This document shows positions 1 through 6,725 of a stretch of DNA of 25,180 bases, one piece after another. Source of the stretch: Paradesertivirga sp966210515 (GTDB lineage: Bacteria > Bacteroidota > Bacteroidia > Sphingobacteriales > Sphingobacteriaceae); contig CBIHLM010000061.1 in NCBI GenBank assembly GCA_966210515.1, positions 1 to 25,180 on the forward strand. The letters are read 5' to 3'. The stretch's first letter is position 1. Each line of letters begins with the position of its first letter. The notes below the pieces were generated by a model that was given only the letters and a program-made list of their open reading frames with translations, was not told the origin of the DNA and ran no database searches. Position numbers and translations under genes: made by a program.

Positions 1-82
1 CTCCCAAAAAATAAGAATATCAACTTGCAGCTGAAAACATTTTTAATATATAGATCATTAATTTATTTTATCTGCAAAGCCA

Positions 83-280
83 ATGAGAAAAAGTTCTACA
101 AACCCACAAGCTGAATTATCAGAAACCCTTGATTTAATTTTAAAAAACCTTCCTGATCCGAAAGATAATAGCGTCTCAACAATTAAAGACGAACTTCTTT
201 TAAATGACCAAAAAATCATTTATCTGGCTCAGAAAAGCAAAGGTTCAAACGGATTTTATTGGAATATTAATCTTTCATAA
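83..280 (+). CDS. Small hypothetical protein (65 aa), doubtful
   Basis: This is a short open frame with an ATG start, encoding a hydrophilic peptide rich in Lys, Asn, Asp and Ser. It has no signal peptide, membrane segment or motif that I recognise. It is the only plausible coding stretch in the first 450 bases and runs the same way as the next gene, which starts 190 bases downstream. No clear ribosome binding site or TAnnTTTG box lies in front of it. It could be a real small protein, the relic of a longer gene, or chance. No function is proposed. Confidence 0.35.
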   Translation: MRKSSTNPQAELSETLDLILKNLPDPKDNSVSTIKDELLLNDQKIIYLAQKSKGSNGFYWNINLS

Positions 281-357
281 TCGTATTTTACCAATAAACC
301 TAATTGTGTGCTTGTGCTTTTTCCAGAGCATAAGTACACTTGTTTTTATAACCACTA

Positions 358-435
358 AGAAGTACATACTTCTGACAGCCTCTCTGCGATCCTTTAAATC
401 CACGTAACTCATACAAACGGAGATCTTGCCAAGAT
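358..435. promoter_or_regulatory. Two perfect inverted repeats upstream of the YjbQ-like gene
   Basis: The 190-base gap before the YjbQ-like gene holds two perfect palindromes. One is AGAAGTACATACTTCT at 358-373, with 7-bp arms and a 2-base spacer. The other is ATCTTGCCAAGAT at 423-435, with 6-bp arms and a 1-base spacer. The second covers the TTG at 426-428, upstream of a poor -7-like sequence ending in CTTTG at 460, about 10 bases before the ATG. They could be operator sites, but AT-rich DNA gives short palindromes by chance. I cannot name a regulator. Confidence 0.25.
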
Positions 436-469
436 ATACCTGGATATATTTACATCTTTGTATTACGTC

Positions 470-892
470 ATGAAAATTTTCCAGCATACCCTGCAAGTCA
501 AAGAAAAACAACGCGGCTTCCACCTGATTACTGCGGAAGTGATACATGCAATGCCAGAAATCAAAGATATCAGATCGGGTATCTGCCAAATATTTATCCA
601 GCATACATCCGCTTCACTAAGTATCAATGAAAACGCTGATCCAACTGTAAGACAAGATTTCGAGATGTTTTTCAACAAGACTGTCCCTGAAAACGACCCG
701 GATTATCTTCATGATTACGAAGGATCGGATGACATGCCAGCACACCTTAAAGCTTCGTTACTGGGAAGTTCGGTAATGATTCCGATTCGTAATGGCCGAC
801 TAGCTTTAGGTACCTGGCAAGGTATTTATTTATGCGAACACCGAAATTATGGTGGTACGAGAAATTTCATAATTACCGCCTGGGGAGAATAG
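470..892 (+). CDS. yjbQ: YjbQ family (UPF0047) protein, secondary thiamine-phosphate synthase-like
   Basis: The 140-residue product matches the full length of the YjbQ/UPF0047 family, a small beta-rich trimeric protein. The conserved core is visible: HTSASLSINENAD at about residues 43-55, then an EG-DDMPAH stretch, the LLGSSVMIPI segment and the C-terminal LGTWQGIYLCEHRNYGGTR. The His and Asp/Glu residues in these stretches form the presumed active site. E. coli YjbQ can make thiamine phosphate weakly, but the true role of the family is unsettled. I chose the ATG at 470 (MKIFQHTLQV) over a TTG at 458, since family members start with this segment. No thiamine gene lies nearby, so a thiamine role rests on family membership only. 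Confidence 0.88.
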   Translation: MKIFQHTLQVKEKQRGFHLITAEVIHAMPEIKDIRSGICQIFIQHTSASLSINENADPTVRQDFEMFFNKTVPENDPDYLHDYEGSDDMPAHLKASLLGSSVMIPIRNGRLALGTWQGIYLCEHRNYGGTRNFIITAWGE

Positions 893-1035
893 GCTTCGAA
901 TTTGGGGCGTCCAAAATTCCTGGCCTTAACTGGCAGTCCGTCTTTCCAAAAAAACAAAATTCCGTCATGTTTTAATCCATTTCAAACTCTTTATTGAGGA
1001 TTTGATTAATATTGGCAATCAACAACACACACTTA

Positions 1036-2247
1036 ATGGATTCTAAAGAAAAGATAATACTGCTTTTATTGGCAGCTATAAACTTTACTCACATTCTTGA
1101 TTTTATGATAATGATGCCATTGGGAAATTACCTGATGCCCTATTTTAATATCTCATCACAACAGTTTTCGATGCTGGTGGCTGCCTATACTTTCAGCGCT
1201 GGCATTTCCGGCTTTCTTGCTGCCTTCTTTGTCGACAAATACGACCGTAAAAAAGTTCTGTTGATGGGCTTTTCGGGCTTCTTAGTAGGTACATTGTTTT
1301 GTGCACTGTCTCCAACATATTTCATCCTGTTATTTTCAAGAATTGTAGCAGGTATTTTTGGCGGGTTAATCGGTGCCCAGGTTTTATCTATCGTAGCCGA
1401 TCTGATACCCTACCAAAGAAGAGGCACCGCCATGGGAATTATTATGGCAGCATTTTCTGTGGCCTCTGTGTTTGGCGTACCCTTTTCTTTGTACCTGGCA
1501 AATATCTTCAATTGGCACGGCCCTTTTTATTTTGTAGCAGGTTTGGGAGCCATCCTTATCCCGTTTCTTATCAAATATTTACCGAAAATGGACGCACATA
1601 CAAAGGAAAGCAGGCAGACAAAAGTAAGTCCATTGGAACTCTTAAGCAGTATCGGCAAAGACAAAAATCAGGTTCTGGCGCTGGCGCTTTCGGCAACTAT
1701 TATGCTTGGACATTTTCTCATTATTCCCTTTTTAAACCCCTTTATGGAGTTCAATATGGGTTTCAGCAAAGTACAAACCCCAATGATTTATATGATCGGC
1801 GGAGCGCTTACCCTGGTGAGCTCTCCGCTGCTTGGCCGATTGGCCGACAAGATTGGTAAACACCGCCTGTTTGTAATCATGGCTCTGGTGGCAATTTTAC
1901 CTATTGCACTGATCACCAACCTTCCGCCGTTCCCATTTTACCTTGTTCTCGCCGTCACCGGATTCTGGTTTGTGGTTTCATCAGGAAGAATGATTCCTGC
2001 CCAGGCAATGATAAGTAACGTTGTTTCTACCGAACGCCGCGGTAGCTTCATGAGTATAAATTCATCGGTCCAGCAAATATTTGTCGGCATTGCCTCTGTA
2101 CTTGCTGGCTTTATCGTTATTAAAACTCCATCAAATGCTATACTTAATTATGAAATTACGGGGTATATCAGCATCGTGATAACGTTAATCAGCATTGTTT
2201 TTGTTTCAAAACTGAATACCCGGCTAAAGCGGAGAGACTCTGCTTAA
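1036..2247 (+). CDS. MFS transporter (drug/sugar efflux-like, DHA1 type)
   Basis: This is a 403-residue inner-membrane protein with about twelve hydrophobic segments, the normal size for the major facilitator superfamily. The loop between helices 2 and 3 carries the family motif A as DKYDRKK (residues 67-73). A matching half-motif, GRLADKIGKHR, lies after helix 8 near residues 267-277, and SRIVAGIFGG near 101-110 resembles motif B in helix 4. The layout resembles proton-driven AraJ-like exporters, but the substrate cannot be read from the sequence. The ATG at 1036 gives a short cytoplasmic tail before helix 1. A TTG at 1012, 11 bases after a GAGGA, would add eight residues and cannot be excluded. 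The gene runs into a convergent neighbour with only 25 bases between the stops. Confidence 0.9.
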   Translation: MDSKEKIILLLLAAINFTHILDFMIMMPLGNYLMPYFNISSQQFSMLVAAYTFSAGISGFLAAFFVDKYDRKKVLLMGFSGFLVGTLFCALSPTYFILLFSRIVAGIFGGLIGAQVLSIVADLIPYQRRGTAMGIIMAAFSVASVFGVPFSLYLANIFNWHGPFYFVAGLGAILIPFLIKYLPKMDAHTKESRQTKVSPLELLSSIGKDKNQVLALALSATIMLGHFLIIPFLNPFMEFNMGFSKVQTPMIYMIGGALTLVSSPLLGRLADKIGKHRLFVIMALVAILPIALITNLPPFPFYLVLAVTGFWFVVSSGRMIPAQAMISNVVSTERRGSFMSINSSVQQIFVGIASVLAGFIVIKTPSNAILNYEITGYISIVITLISIVFVSKLNTRLKRRDSA

Positions 2248-2272
2248 TTATTGAGCCATTAACCTTAGCTGA

Positions 2273-2809
2273 TCATTTCATTTTTTTCAACAACTTTTTT
2301 CCGCGACTTTGCATAGCTGCTGTTCCATCTTTTAATAAAAAAACAATCTGCGCTTTCAATTCATCTGCTATCCAACCATAACGATTACTTAAATTGAATA
2401 AAATATCAAGGCAGTTTACCTGCACCGCAACAGGTGTTTCCGGATCAATCAACCATTCGAACGTAACTTCTACAAGGTCACTTAGGTCATACTGATCTAA
2501 ATAGCCGCTCCGTCTTTCAGAGAGGCCCATCAGAATTTTAGTATAATGCCTCCTGCAGCTGTAATTATTCTGCTTCAAATAAGCGCTTAAAAAGCCGGGC
2601 AAGCCAACAACAAAGCAATCTTTACTGGAGTTAAAAGTACATTCTAAGATCCAGGCAGCTCTGAAAGCAATTTGTGGGTCGTGATGAAACGACATATCAA
2701 TTAAATACTTGAGGGCATCAACGTTAGCTGATGCCAATTGGGCAAGATGTTGAGCTGTTTTCTTTCCAATTTTATTTTTTAAATCGGGTAACCACTCCAC
2801 TTTTGTCAT
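2273..2809 (-). CDS. Small HEAT-like helical repeat protein, function unknown
   Basis: This 178-residue protein is predicted all-helical, with paired amphipathic helices typical of HEAT-like folds; the segment FHHDPQIAFRAAWILE (near residues 42-57) is the clearest repeat. There is no signal peptide, membrane segment or catalytic motif, so it is probably a cytoplasmic binding protein. I recall similar short Bacteroidota proteins being labelled adenylosuccinate lyase in databases; nothing here supports that activity. The ATG at 2809 follows a GGAAATAAC stretch. A TTG at 2851 would start inside the likely -33 element of its promoter and is rejected. The gene is divergent from the ABC-F gene, with 85 bases between starts. 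Confidence 0.75.
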   Translation of the reverse strand: MTKVEWLPDLKNKIGKKTAQHLAQLASANVDALKYLIDMSFHHDPQIAFRAAWILECTFNSSKDCFVVGLPGFLSAYLKQNNYSCRRHYTKILMGLSERRSGYLDQYDLSDLVEVTFEWLIDPETPVAVQVNCLDILFNLSNRYGWIADELKAQIVFLLKDGTAAMQSRGKKLLKKMK

Positions 2810-2821
2810 GTTATTTCCATC

Positions 2822-2852
2822 TAAAAATAATTCTTTAATTGCAACAGACAAA
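2822..2852 (-). promoter_or_regulatory. Bacteroidota-type promoter for the HEAT-like gene
   Basis: Read on the minus strand, TTTG (2852-2849) is followed after 19 bases by TATTTTTA (2829-2822). This fits the Bacteroidota sigma-A consensus of TTTG, about 19 bases, then TAnnTTTG, with one mismatch at the last base. The ATG lies 12 bases further on, giving a very short leader. Confidence 0.5.
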
Positions 2853-2868
2853 TCCTATCGATAATCCT

Positions 2869-2876
2869 TATTTTTG
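2869..2876 (+). promoter_or_regulatory. -7 promoter element TATTTTTG for the ABC-F gene
   Basis: TATTTTTG is an exact match to the Bacteroidota -7 consensus TAnnTTTG and sits 18 bases before the ATG at 2895. No convincing TTG -33 element is found at the usual spacing. Its position makes the upstream TTG start at 2874 impossible if transcription begins here, which supports the ATG. Confidence 0.45.
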
Positions 2877-2894
2877 CACCTCAATTTACAAAGC

Positions 2895-4523
2895 ATGATT
2901 ACAGTATCAAATCTATCGCTCCGTTACGGAAAACGAACTCTATTTGAGGACGTTAACTTAAAATTCACTCCGGGAAACTGTTACGGTGTGATCGGAGCAA
3001 ATGGCGCCGGCAAGTCAACTTTTCTTAAAATTCTTTCGGGAGAGATAGACCCCAGCAGCGGTTCTGTAAGTTTCACTCCGGGCGAACGGATGGCTGTACT
3101 TTCTCAAAATCACTATGCCTTTGATGAATATCCTGTAATCGAAACCGTTCTTCAGGGTCACAAAGAGCTTTTTAGTGTAATGAAGGAGAAAGACGCTTTG
3201 TACGCCAAAGAAGATTTCACAGAAAAAGATGGCGAGCGTGCTGGCGAACTTGAAAACATTTTTGCCGAGATGGATGGATGGAACGCAGAGAACAATGCCG
3301 CAACCATGCTTAGCAATTTGGGTATAAAGGAAGAATTACACTACAAGCTTCTGAAAGAGCTTGACGGTAATCAGAAAGTTCGTGTGTTATTGGCACAGGC
3401 GCTTTTTGGCAAACCCGATATTTTACTACTTGATGAGCCAACCAACGACCTTGACATTCAAACCATTGCATGGCTGGAAGATTTTCTTGCAAGCTATGAA
3501 GGGATTATCCTGGTAGTATCTCACGACAGGCACTTCTTAGATACAGTGTGTACGCATGTTGTGGATATCGACTTTAGTAAGATCACCATCTATACAGGTA
3601 ACTATACATTCTGGTACGAATCCAGTCAGTTGGCTGCCCGTCAGCGTTCTGACCAAAACAAGAAACTTGAAGATAAGGTAAAAGAACTTCAGGAATTCAT
3701 TCGCCGTTTTAGCGCAAATGCCTCTAAATCGAAACAGGCAACCAGTAGAAAGAAAGCCTTGGATAAAATCAATCTTGAAGAAATTAAACCGTCTAACAGA
3801 AAATATCCTGCAATCCTTTTCAATCACCAGGGACGTGAAGCCGGCGATCAGATTCTTCAGATAGAAGGTTTAAGAAAAGAACTCAACGGCGAACTGCTAT
3901 TCTCGAACATTAACCTGATGGTTAATAAAGGTGATAAAATTGCCATACTTTCCGAAAACAGTTTAGCGACGACAGCTTTTTACGATATCTTAACTGGCAG
4001 AGATAAGGATTATAAAGGTGAATTTAAATGGGGTGTTACCATTAATACAGCAGATATTCCAAATGATAATTCAGCTTATTTTGAAGGTAAAGACGAAAAC
4101 CTGATTGATTGGTTAAGAGAATATTCTGACGCAGATAAAGATGAGCAGTTTATCAGAAGCTTTTTGGGAAGAATGCTTTTCTCAGGAGAAGAGGTTTTGA
4201 AAAAGAGCTCGGTTCTTTCTGGAGGAGAAAAAATGCGTTGCATGTTCTCCCGCATGATGCTTCAGCAGGCAAATGTGCTCTTATTTGACGAGCCTACCAA
4301 TCACCTCGACCTGGAATCGATTACCGCACTAAACAATGGAATGAAAGACTTTAGAGGAGTAATTTTATTTACTTCCCGAGATCACGAATTAACGGAAACG
4401 GTAGCTAACAGGATTGTTGAGATTACTCCGGGTGGCATTATTGACAAGCTGATGACCTATGACGAGTATATTAATAGCGATGTGGTAAAGCAGCAAAGGG
4501 AAGAATTGTACAGCATGGCCTAA
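2895..4523 (+). CDS. ybiT: ABC-F family ATPase, YbiT-like, with a degenerate second ATP site
   Basis: This 542-residue cytoplasmic protein has two ABC domains and no membrane segments, as in ABC-F translation factors. Domain 1 has Walker A GANGAGKS (34-41), Walker B ILLLDE (176-181) and H-loop SHD (209-211). The linker carries the RFSANASKSKQATSR block (271-285) that marks the YbiT branch. Domain 2 keeps the LSGGE signature (441-445) and Walker B (461-466). Its Walker A has decayed to LSENSLATT (352-360), with no Gly-Lys-Ser, and its H-loop reads SRD (494-496). Domain 1's own signature is DGNQK (157-161). YbiT-like proteins are thought to act at the ribosome, but the precise role is unclear. 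The ATG at 2895 matches the family start. Confidence 0.92.
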   Translation: MITVSNLSLRYGKRTLFEDVNLKFTPGNCYGVIGANGAGKSTFLKILSGEIDPSSGSVSFTPGERMAVLSQNHYAFDEYPVIETVLQGHKELFSVMKEKDALYAKEDFTEKDGERAGELENIFAEMDGWNAENNAATMLSNLGIKEELHYKLLKELDGNQKVRVLLAQALFGKPDILLLDEPTNDLDIQTIAWLEDFLASYEGIILVVSHDRHFLDTVCTHVVDIDFSKITIYTGNYTFWYESSQLAARQRSDQNKKLEDKVKELQEFIRRFSANASKSKQATSRKKALDKINLEEIKPSNRKYPAILFNHQGREAGDQILQIEGLRKELNGELLFSNINLMVNKGDKIAILSENSLATTAFYDILTGRDKDYKGEFKWGVTINTADIPNDNSAYFEGKDENLIDWLREYSDADKDEQFIRSFLGRMLFSGEEVLKKSSVLSGGEKMRCMFSRMMLQQANVLLFDEPTNHLDLESITALNNGMKDFRGVILFTSRDHELTETVANRIVEITPGGIIDKLMTYDEYINSDVVKQQREELYSMA

Positions 4524-4560
4524 GGGGCTTGCAACACGGTTCCAAACTATATTATTTGAA

Positions 4561-4590
4561 AAAGATTCGGGTATCACCCGGATCTTTTTT
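4561..4590 (+). terminator. Rho-independent terminator after the ABC-F gene
   Basis: An 11-bp stem, AAAGATTCGGG pairing with CCCGGATCTTT through one G-U pair, encloses the loop TATCA and runs into six T residues. It starts 38 bases after the stop codon. The flanking A-run could let it work in both directions. Confidence 0.85.
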
Positions 4591-4757
4591 GCTTTATACA
4601 AACTGACATGAAACACAACCCGCCAATCTAACACGAAATCGCCGTTGGTAACATTTTAAATGAATTTAAGTATTAGATCAAAAAAACAGCAACAGTGTTC
4701 AGAATCTTTCGCATTTTTGAAAGGATGAGTTCAAAAAACTAAACAATCTAACATTGA

Positions 4758-5153
4758 ATGATGGACATTCAGGAATTGAAATTAGGTAATCTGATCAAGA
4801 TCAGTCCCAGAGAAAACGAAGAAGGCATATTATTTCTTACCGAAATCCAACATTCTAGCATTATTGGTGAAATGCTGGTTCCCAGACAAGGCTATCACTT
4901 CAGGATTAAATTTGATGAAATCCAGCCTTTGGAATTAAGGGAAGACTGGCTTATTTTTTTAGGATTTAATAAGAGTCCGGATGAAAATAATGTTTGGATA
5001 GACTCCAAAAATTTCATTCATTTTAAACTGTCGCCTTTTGAAAGCGGGTTTATGGAGGAGGGAAAGATTGCTGTCGCAATTGATTCGATTCATCAATTGC
5101 AAAACGTCTATTTAACTCTCACCGGTGAAGAATTGAAAGCTGACAACTGCTAA
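4758..5153 (+). CDS. Bacteroidota-specific protein of unknown function (HQLQN/LTGEEL family)
   Basis: This is a 131-residue soluble protein with no signal peptide. It starts with the pattern ELKLGNLI, has REDWLIFLGF near residues 80-89, and ends in HQLQNVYLTLTGEEL (near 111-125). I recognise this order from many short Bacteroidota proteins, often annotated as hypothetical and found on chromosomes and in prophages. Their function is not known to me. Two ATG codons are adjacent at 4758 and 4761, and either could be used. The gene is convergent with the acetyltransferase, with nine bases between stops. No other phage gene is near, so I do not read it as a prophage remnant. Confidence 0.8.
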   Translation: MMDIQELKLGNLIKISPRENEEGILFLTEIQHSSIIGEMLVPRQGYHFRIKFDEIQPLELREDWLIFLGFNKSPDENNVWIDSKNFIHFKLSPFESGFMEEGKIAVAIDSIHQLQNVYLTLTGEELKADNC

Positions 5154-5162
5154 AAAGCTTCG

Positions 5163-5705
5163 TTAGAATTGCAATTCCTTTTTCATTATCCAGTTGATTT
5201 GAGAATCGTCTCCTATAAGAGAATTTCTTGAACCACATTTTTGAAATCCCCATTTCGTATAAAAATCAATTGCCCGTTTATTTTCACACCATACTCCCAA
5301 CCAAAGCACCTCCTTATTTTGAATCCTGGCCTGCGAAATGCACTCTTTTATTAGTGCAGACCCAACGCCTGTTGCTTTAAAAGAGTCATCCACATACAAA
5401 CGCACCAATTCCATGCATTTTACAGCAGAGTTTATTTCGGCGGGATTATTCAGTTCGCGCATTAGAGCGTAGCCAACGAGGGTGTGTAATCGGTAAGCCA
5501 AAAAAACCGTGTTATGCCTGCGACCAACATCTGACATAAGAGCCTGTACAGAAAACTCTTCTTCTAAAATCCTCTCAATATCTCCTTTGCCATTCTGGTC
5601 TGCAAAGCTTTCAGAAAAAGTTTTTCGACTGAAACACGCTAATGTTGCAGCATCTTCAGGCTCTGCCCGTCGGATAGTGATAGTGTTAAATACTTTGGAA
5701 GTCAC
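5163..5705 (-). CDS. GNAT family N-acetyltransferase
   Basis: The 180-residue product has the single-domain GNAT layout. A short beta strand with ITIRRAEPEDA opens the fold, LVGYALMRE forms strand 4, and VRLYVDDSFKATGVGSALI (101-119) is motif A, where the acetyl-CoA pyrophosphate loop reads KATGVG (110-115). Motif B follows as NKRAIDFYTKWGF (142-154). Such enzymes move an acetyl group from acetyl-CoA to an amine of a small molecule or protein; the acceptor is not predictable. The start is GTG at 5705. A stop lies four codons upstream in frame and no ATG occurs before residue 57, so the GTG is the only start that keeps the domain whole. Confidence 0.88.
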   Translation of the reverse strand: MTSKVFNTITIRRAEPEDAATLACFSRKTFSESFADQNGKGDIERILEEEFSVQALMSDVGRRHNTVFLAYRLHTLVGYALMRELNNPAEINSAVKCMELVRLYVDDSFKATGVGSALIKECISQARIQNKEVLWLGVWCENKRAIDFYTKWGFQKCGSRNSLIGDDSQINWIMKKELQF

Positions 5706-5829
5706 GTTTTTTAATTAAACAGCTAATAAATGGTGCTATTACGGAATGTTTTATAAATAGTTAGAATAAATATTTAATTTAACAATAATTTATTTCAAGA
5801 TCGGGAAATAGCAAACAAAAACGCTTTAC
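5706..5829. other. AT-rich non-coding stretch between GNAT and the duplication
   Basis: These 124 bases are very AT-rich and hold no open frame of note. They should carry the GNAT promoter on the minus strand, but I see no exact TAnnTTTG element. An 11-mer AAACAAAAACG at 5813-5823 recurs at 5921-5931 and 6032-6042, close to the ends of the duplicated unit. Confidence 0.4.
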
Positions 5830-6051
5830 TATACATACGTAAATCACCATTGAAGCTAATAGAAATCAATGGTTTAGGGACCTGCTTTTCTTAAATTGGT
5901 AGAAATCAGTCATAATATGAAAACAAAAACGGCTGCCTTATATACATACGTAAATCACCATTGAAGCTAATAGAAATCAATGGTTTAGGGACCTGCTTTT
6001 CTTAAATTGGTAGAAATCAGTCATAATATGAAAACAAAAACGGCTGCCTTA
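5830..6051 (+). repeat. Perfect 111-bp tandem duplication over the DinB-like gene start
   Basis: Bases 5830-5940 and 5941-6051 are identical at all 111 positions and directly adjacent. Each unit holds an inverted repeat (ACCATTGA and TCAATGGT, 12 bases apart; 5846-5873 and 5957-5984), the 5' leader, and the first eight codons of the DinB-like gene. Identity ends sharply at both edges. The first unit therefore has its own ATG at 5917, which opens a 15-codon frame that stops at 5964. The lack of any mismatch suggests a recent event, or an assembly artefact. Confidence 0.95.
5917..5964 (+). other. 15-codon upstream ORF created by the duplication
   Basis: The first duplicated unit supplies ATG plus seven DinB-like codons, then reads across the junction into YTYVNHH and a TGA stop. 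It lies 63 bases before the true start at 6028. It is a by-product of the duplication. If the leader is transcribed from further upstream, it could capture ribosomes. Confidence 0.4.
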
Positions 6052-6519
6052 ATTGAACTCTGGCAGGAAGCCAGATCAAGGTTCACTAATCAATTACAAA
6101 ATCTTACACCCGAAGATTTGAAAAAGAAACTTGCGCCCTGTCCAAACAGCTTAGGTTTTTTGATCCGCCATATCGGAGATGTAGAATTAATATTTTCTAA
6201 AAATGTATTCGATGCACCTCAGGTAGACGTGTCAGCTAAAACGTTAATTGCGCAGCACGATACCGGTGAATGGACAAATTTGGATGAATTAAAATCGTAT
6301 GTCGATCAGTCGGCAAAAACCCTGGAAAGCGTTTTGGAGCAACAAAGCGACTCCGACTGGGAGACATTGATTACAACAAAAGAATTTGGAACCAAAACTA
6401 AAGCCGAAGCCTTGGGCCGAATAATATCTCATACAGCTTATCATGCAGGACAATTAGCCATTGTTAATAAATATGGTATTGTGTTTAAACCATTGGAAGA
6501 ATATTATCAAAATGCCTGA
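6028..6519 (+). CDS. DinB-like / YfiT-type putative metal-dependent protein
   Basis: The 163-residue product fits the DinB four-helix bundle superfamily. Three histidines in the expected places would bind a metal ion: His48 in LIRHIGD, and His135 and His139 in ISHTAYHAGQ. Many members are thiol-transferases or bacillithiol S-transferase relatives, others have no known reaction; the substrate here cannot be told. I chose the ATG at 6028 (MKTKTAALIELW) over a TTG at 6007. The start, the first eight codons and the leader are duplicated just upstream, so the gene may have two copies of its control region. No partner gene is obvious: GNAT is divergent and the P-type ATPase starts 206 bases downstream. 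Confidence 0.85.
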   Translation: MKTKTAALIELWQEARSRFTNQLQNLTPEDLKKKLAPCPNSLGFLIRHIGDVELIFSKNVFDAPQVDVSAKTLIAQHDTGEWTNLDELKSYVDQSAKTLESVLEQQSDSDWETLITTKEFGTKTKAEALGRIISHTAYHAGQLAIVNKYGIVFKPLEEYYQNA

Positions 6520-6725
6520 TAGTTTGAAATATTTTTTACTAAATCCCAACTCTTCATAACGTTTCCCCGGGTTCACCTTGATTTGGATGTTACGTTTCGT
6601 TTCGCTCACATTATTCGAATTCTGATCTTAGCGGGCCACGACGATTAAGTTCAATTGTAGCATGTAACTTTATAAATTATTACTCCTAAATTTATGAATA
6701 TTCTCCTGTAAAAAACAAACTCTTT

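Noticed and set aside
275..604. 109-aa minus-strand frame upstream of and over the YjbQ-like gene
   Set aside because: It overlaps the start of a clear YjbQ-family gene on the opposite strand and shows no recognisable motif.
1299..1859. 186-aa frame inside the MFS gene
   Set aside because: It lies fully within the transporter in another frame, with Cys/Arg-rich composition typical of a shadow.
4744..4755. CAATCTAACA repeated at about 4622 and 4744
   Set aside because: A 10-base repeat seen twice in AT-rich spacer is expected by chance and has no supporting structure.
6520..6725. Search for a gene, terminator or promoter between the DinB-like and P-type ATPase genes
   Set aside because: No open frame of note, no convincing hairpin with a T-run and no exact TAnnTTTG box was found.
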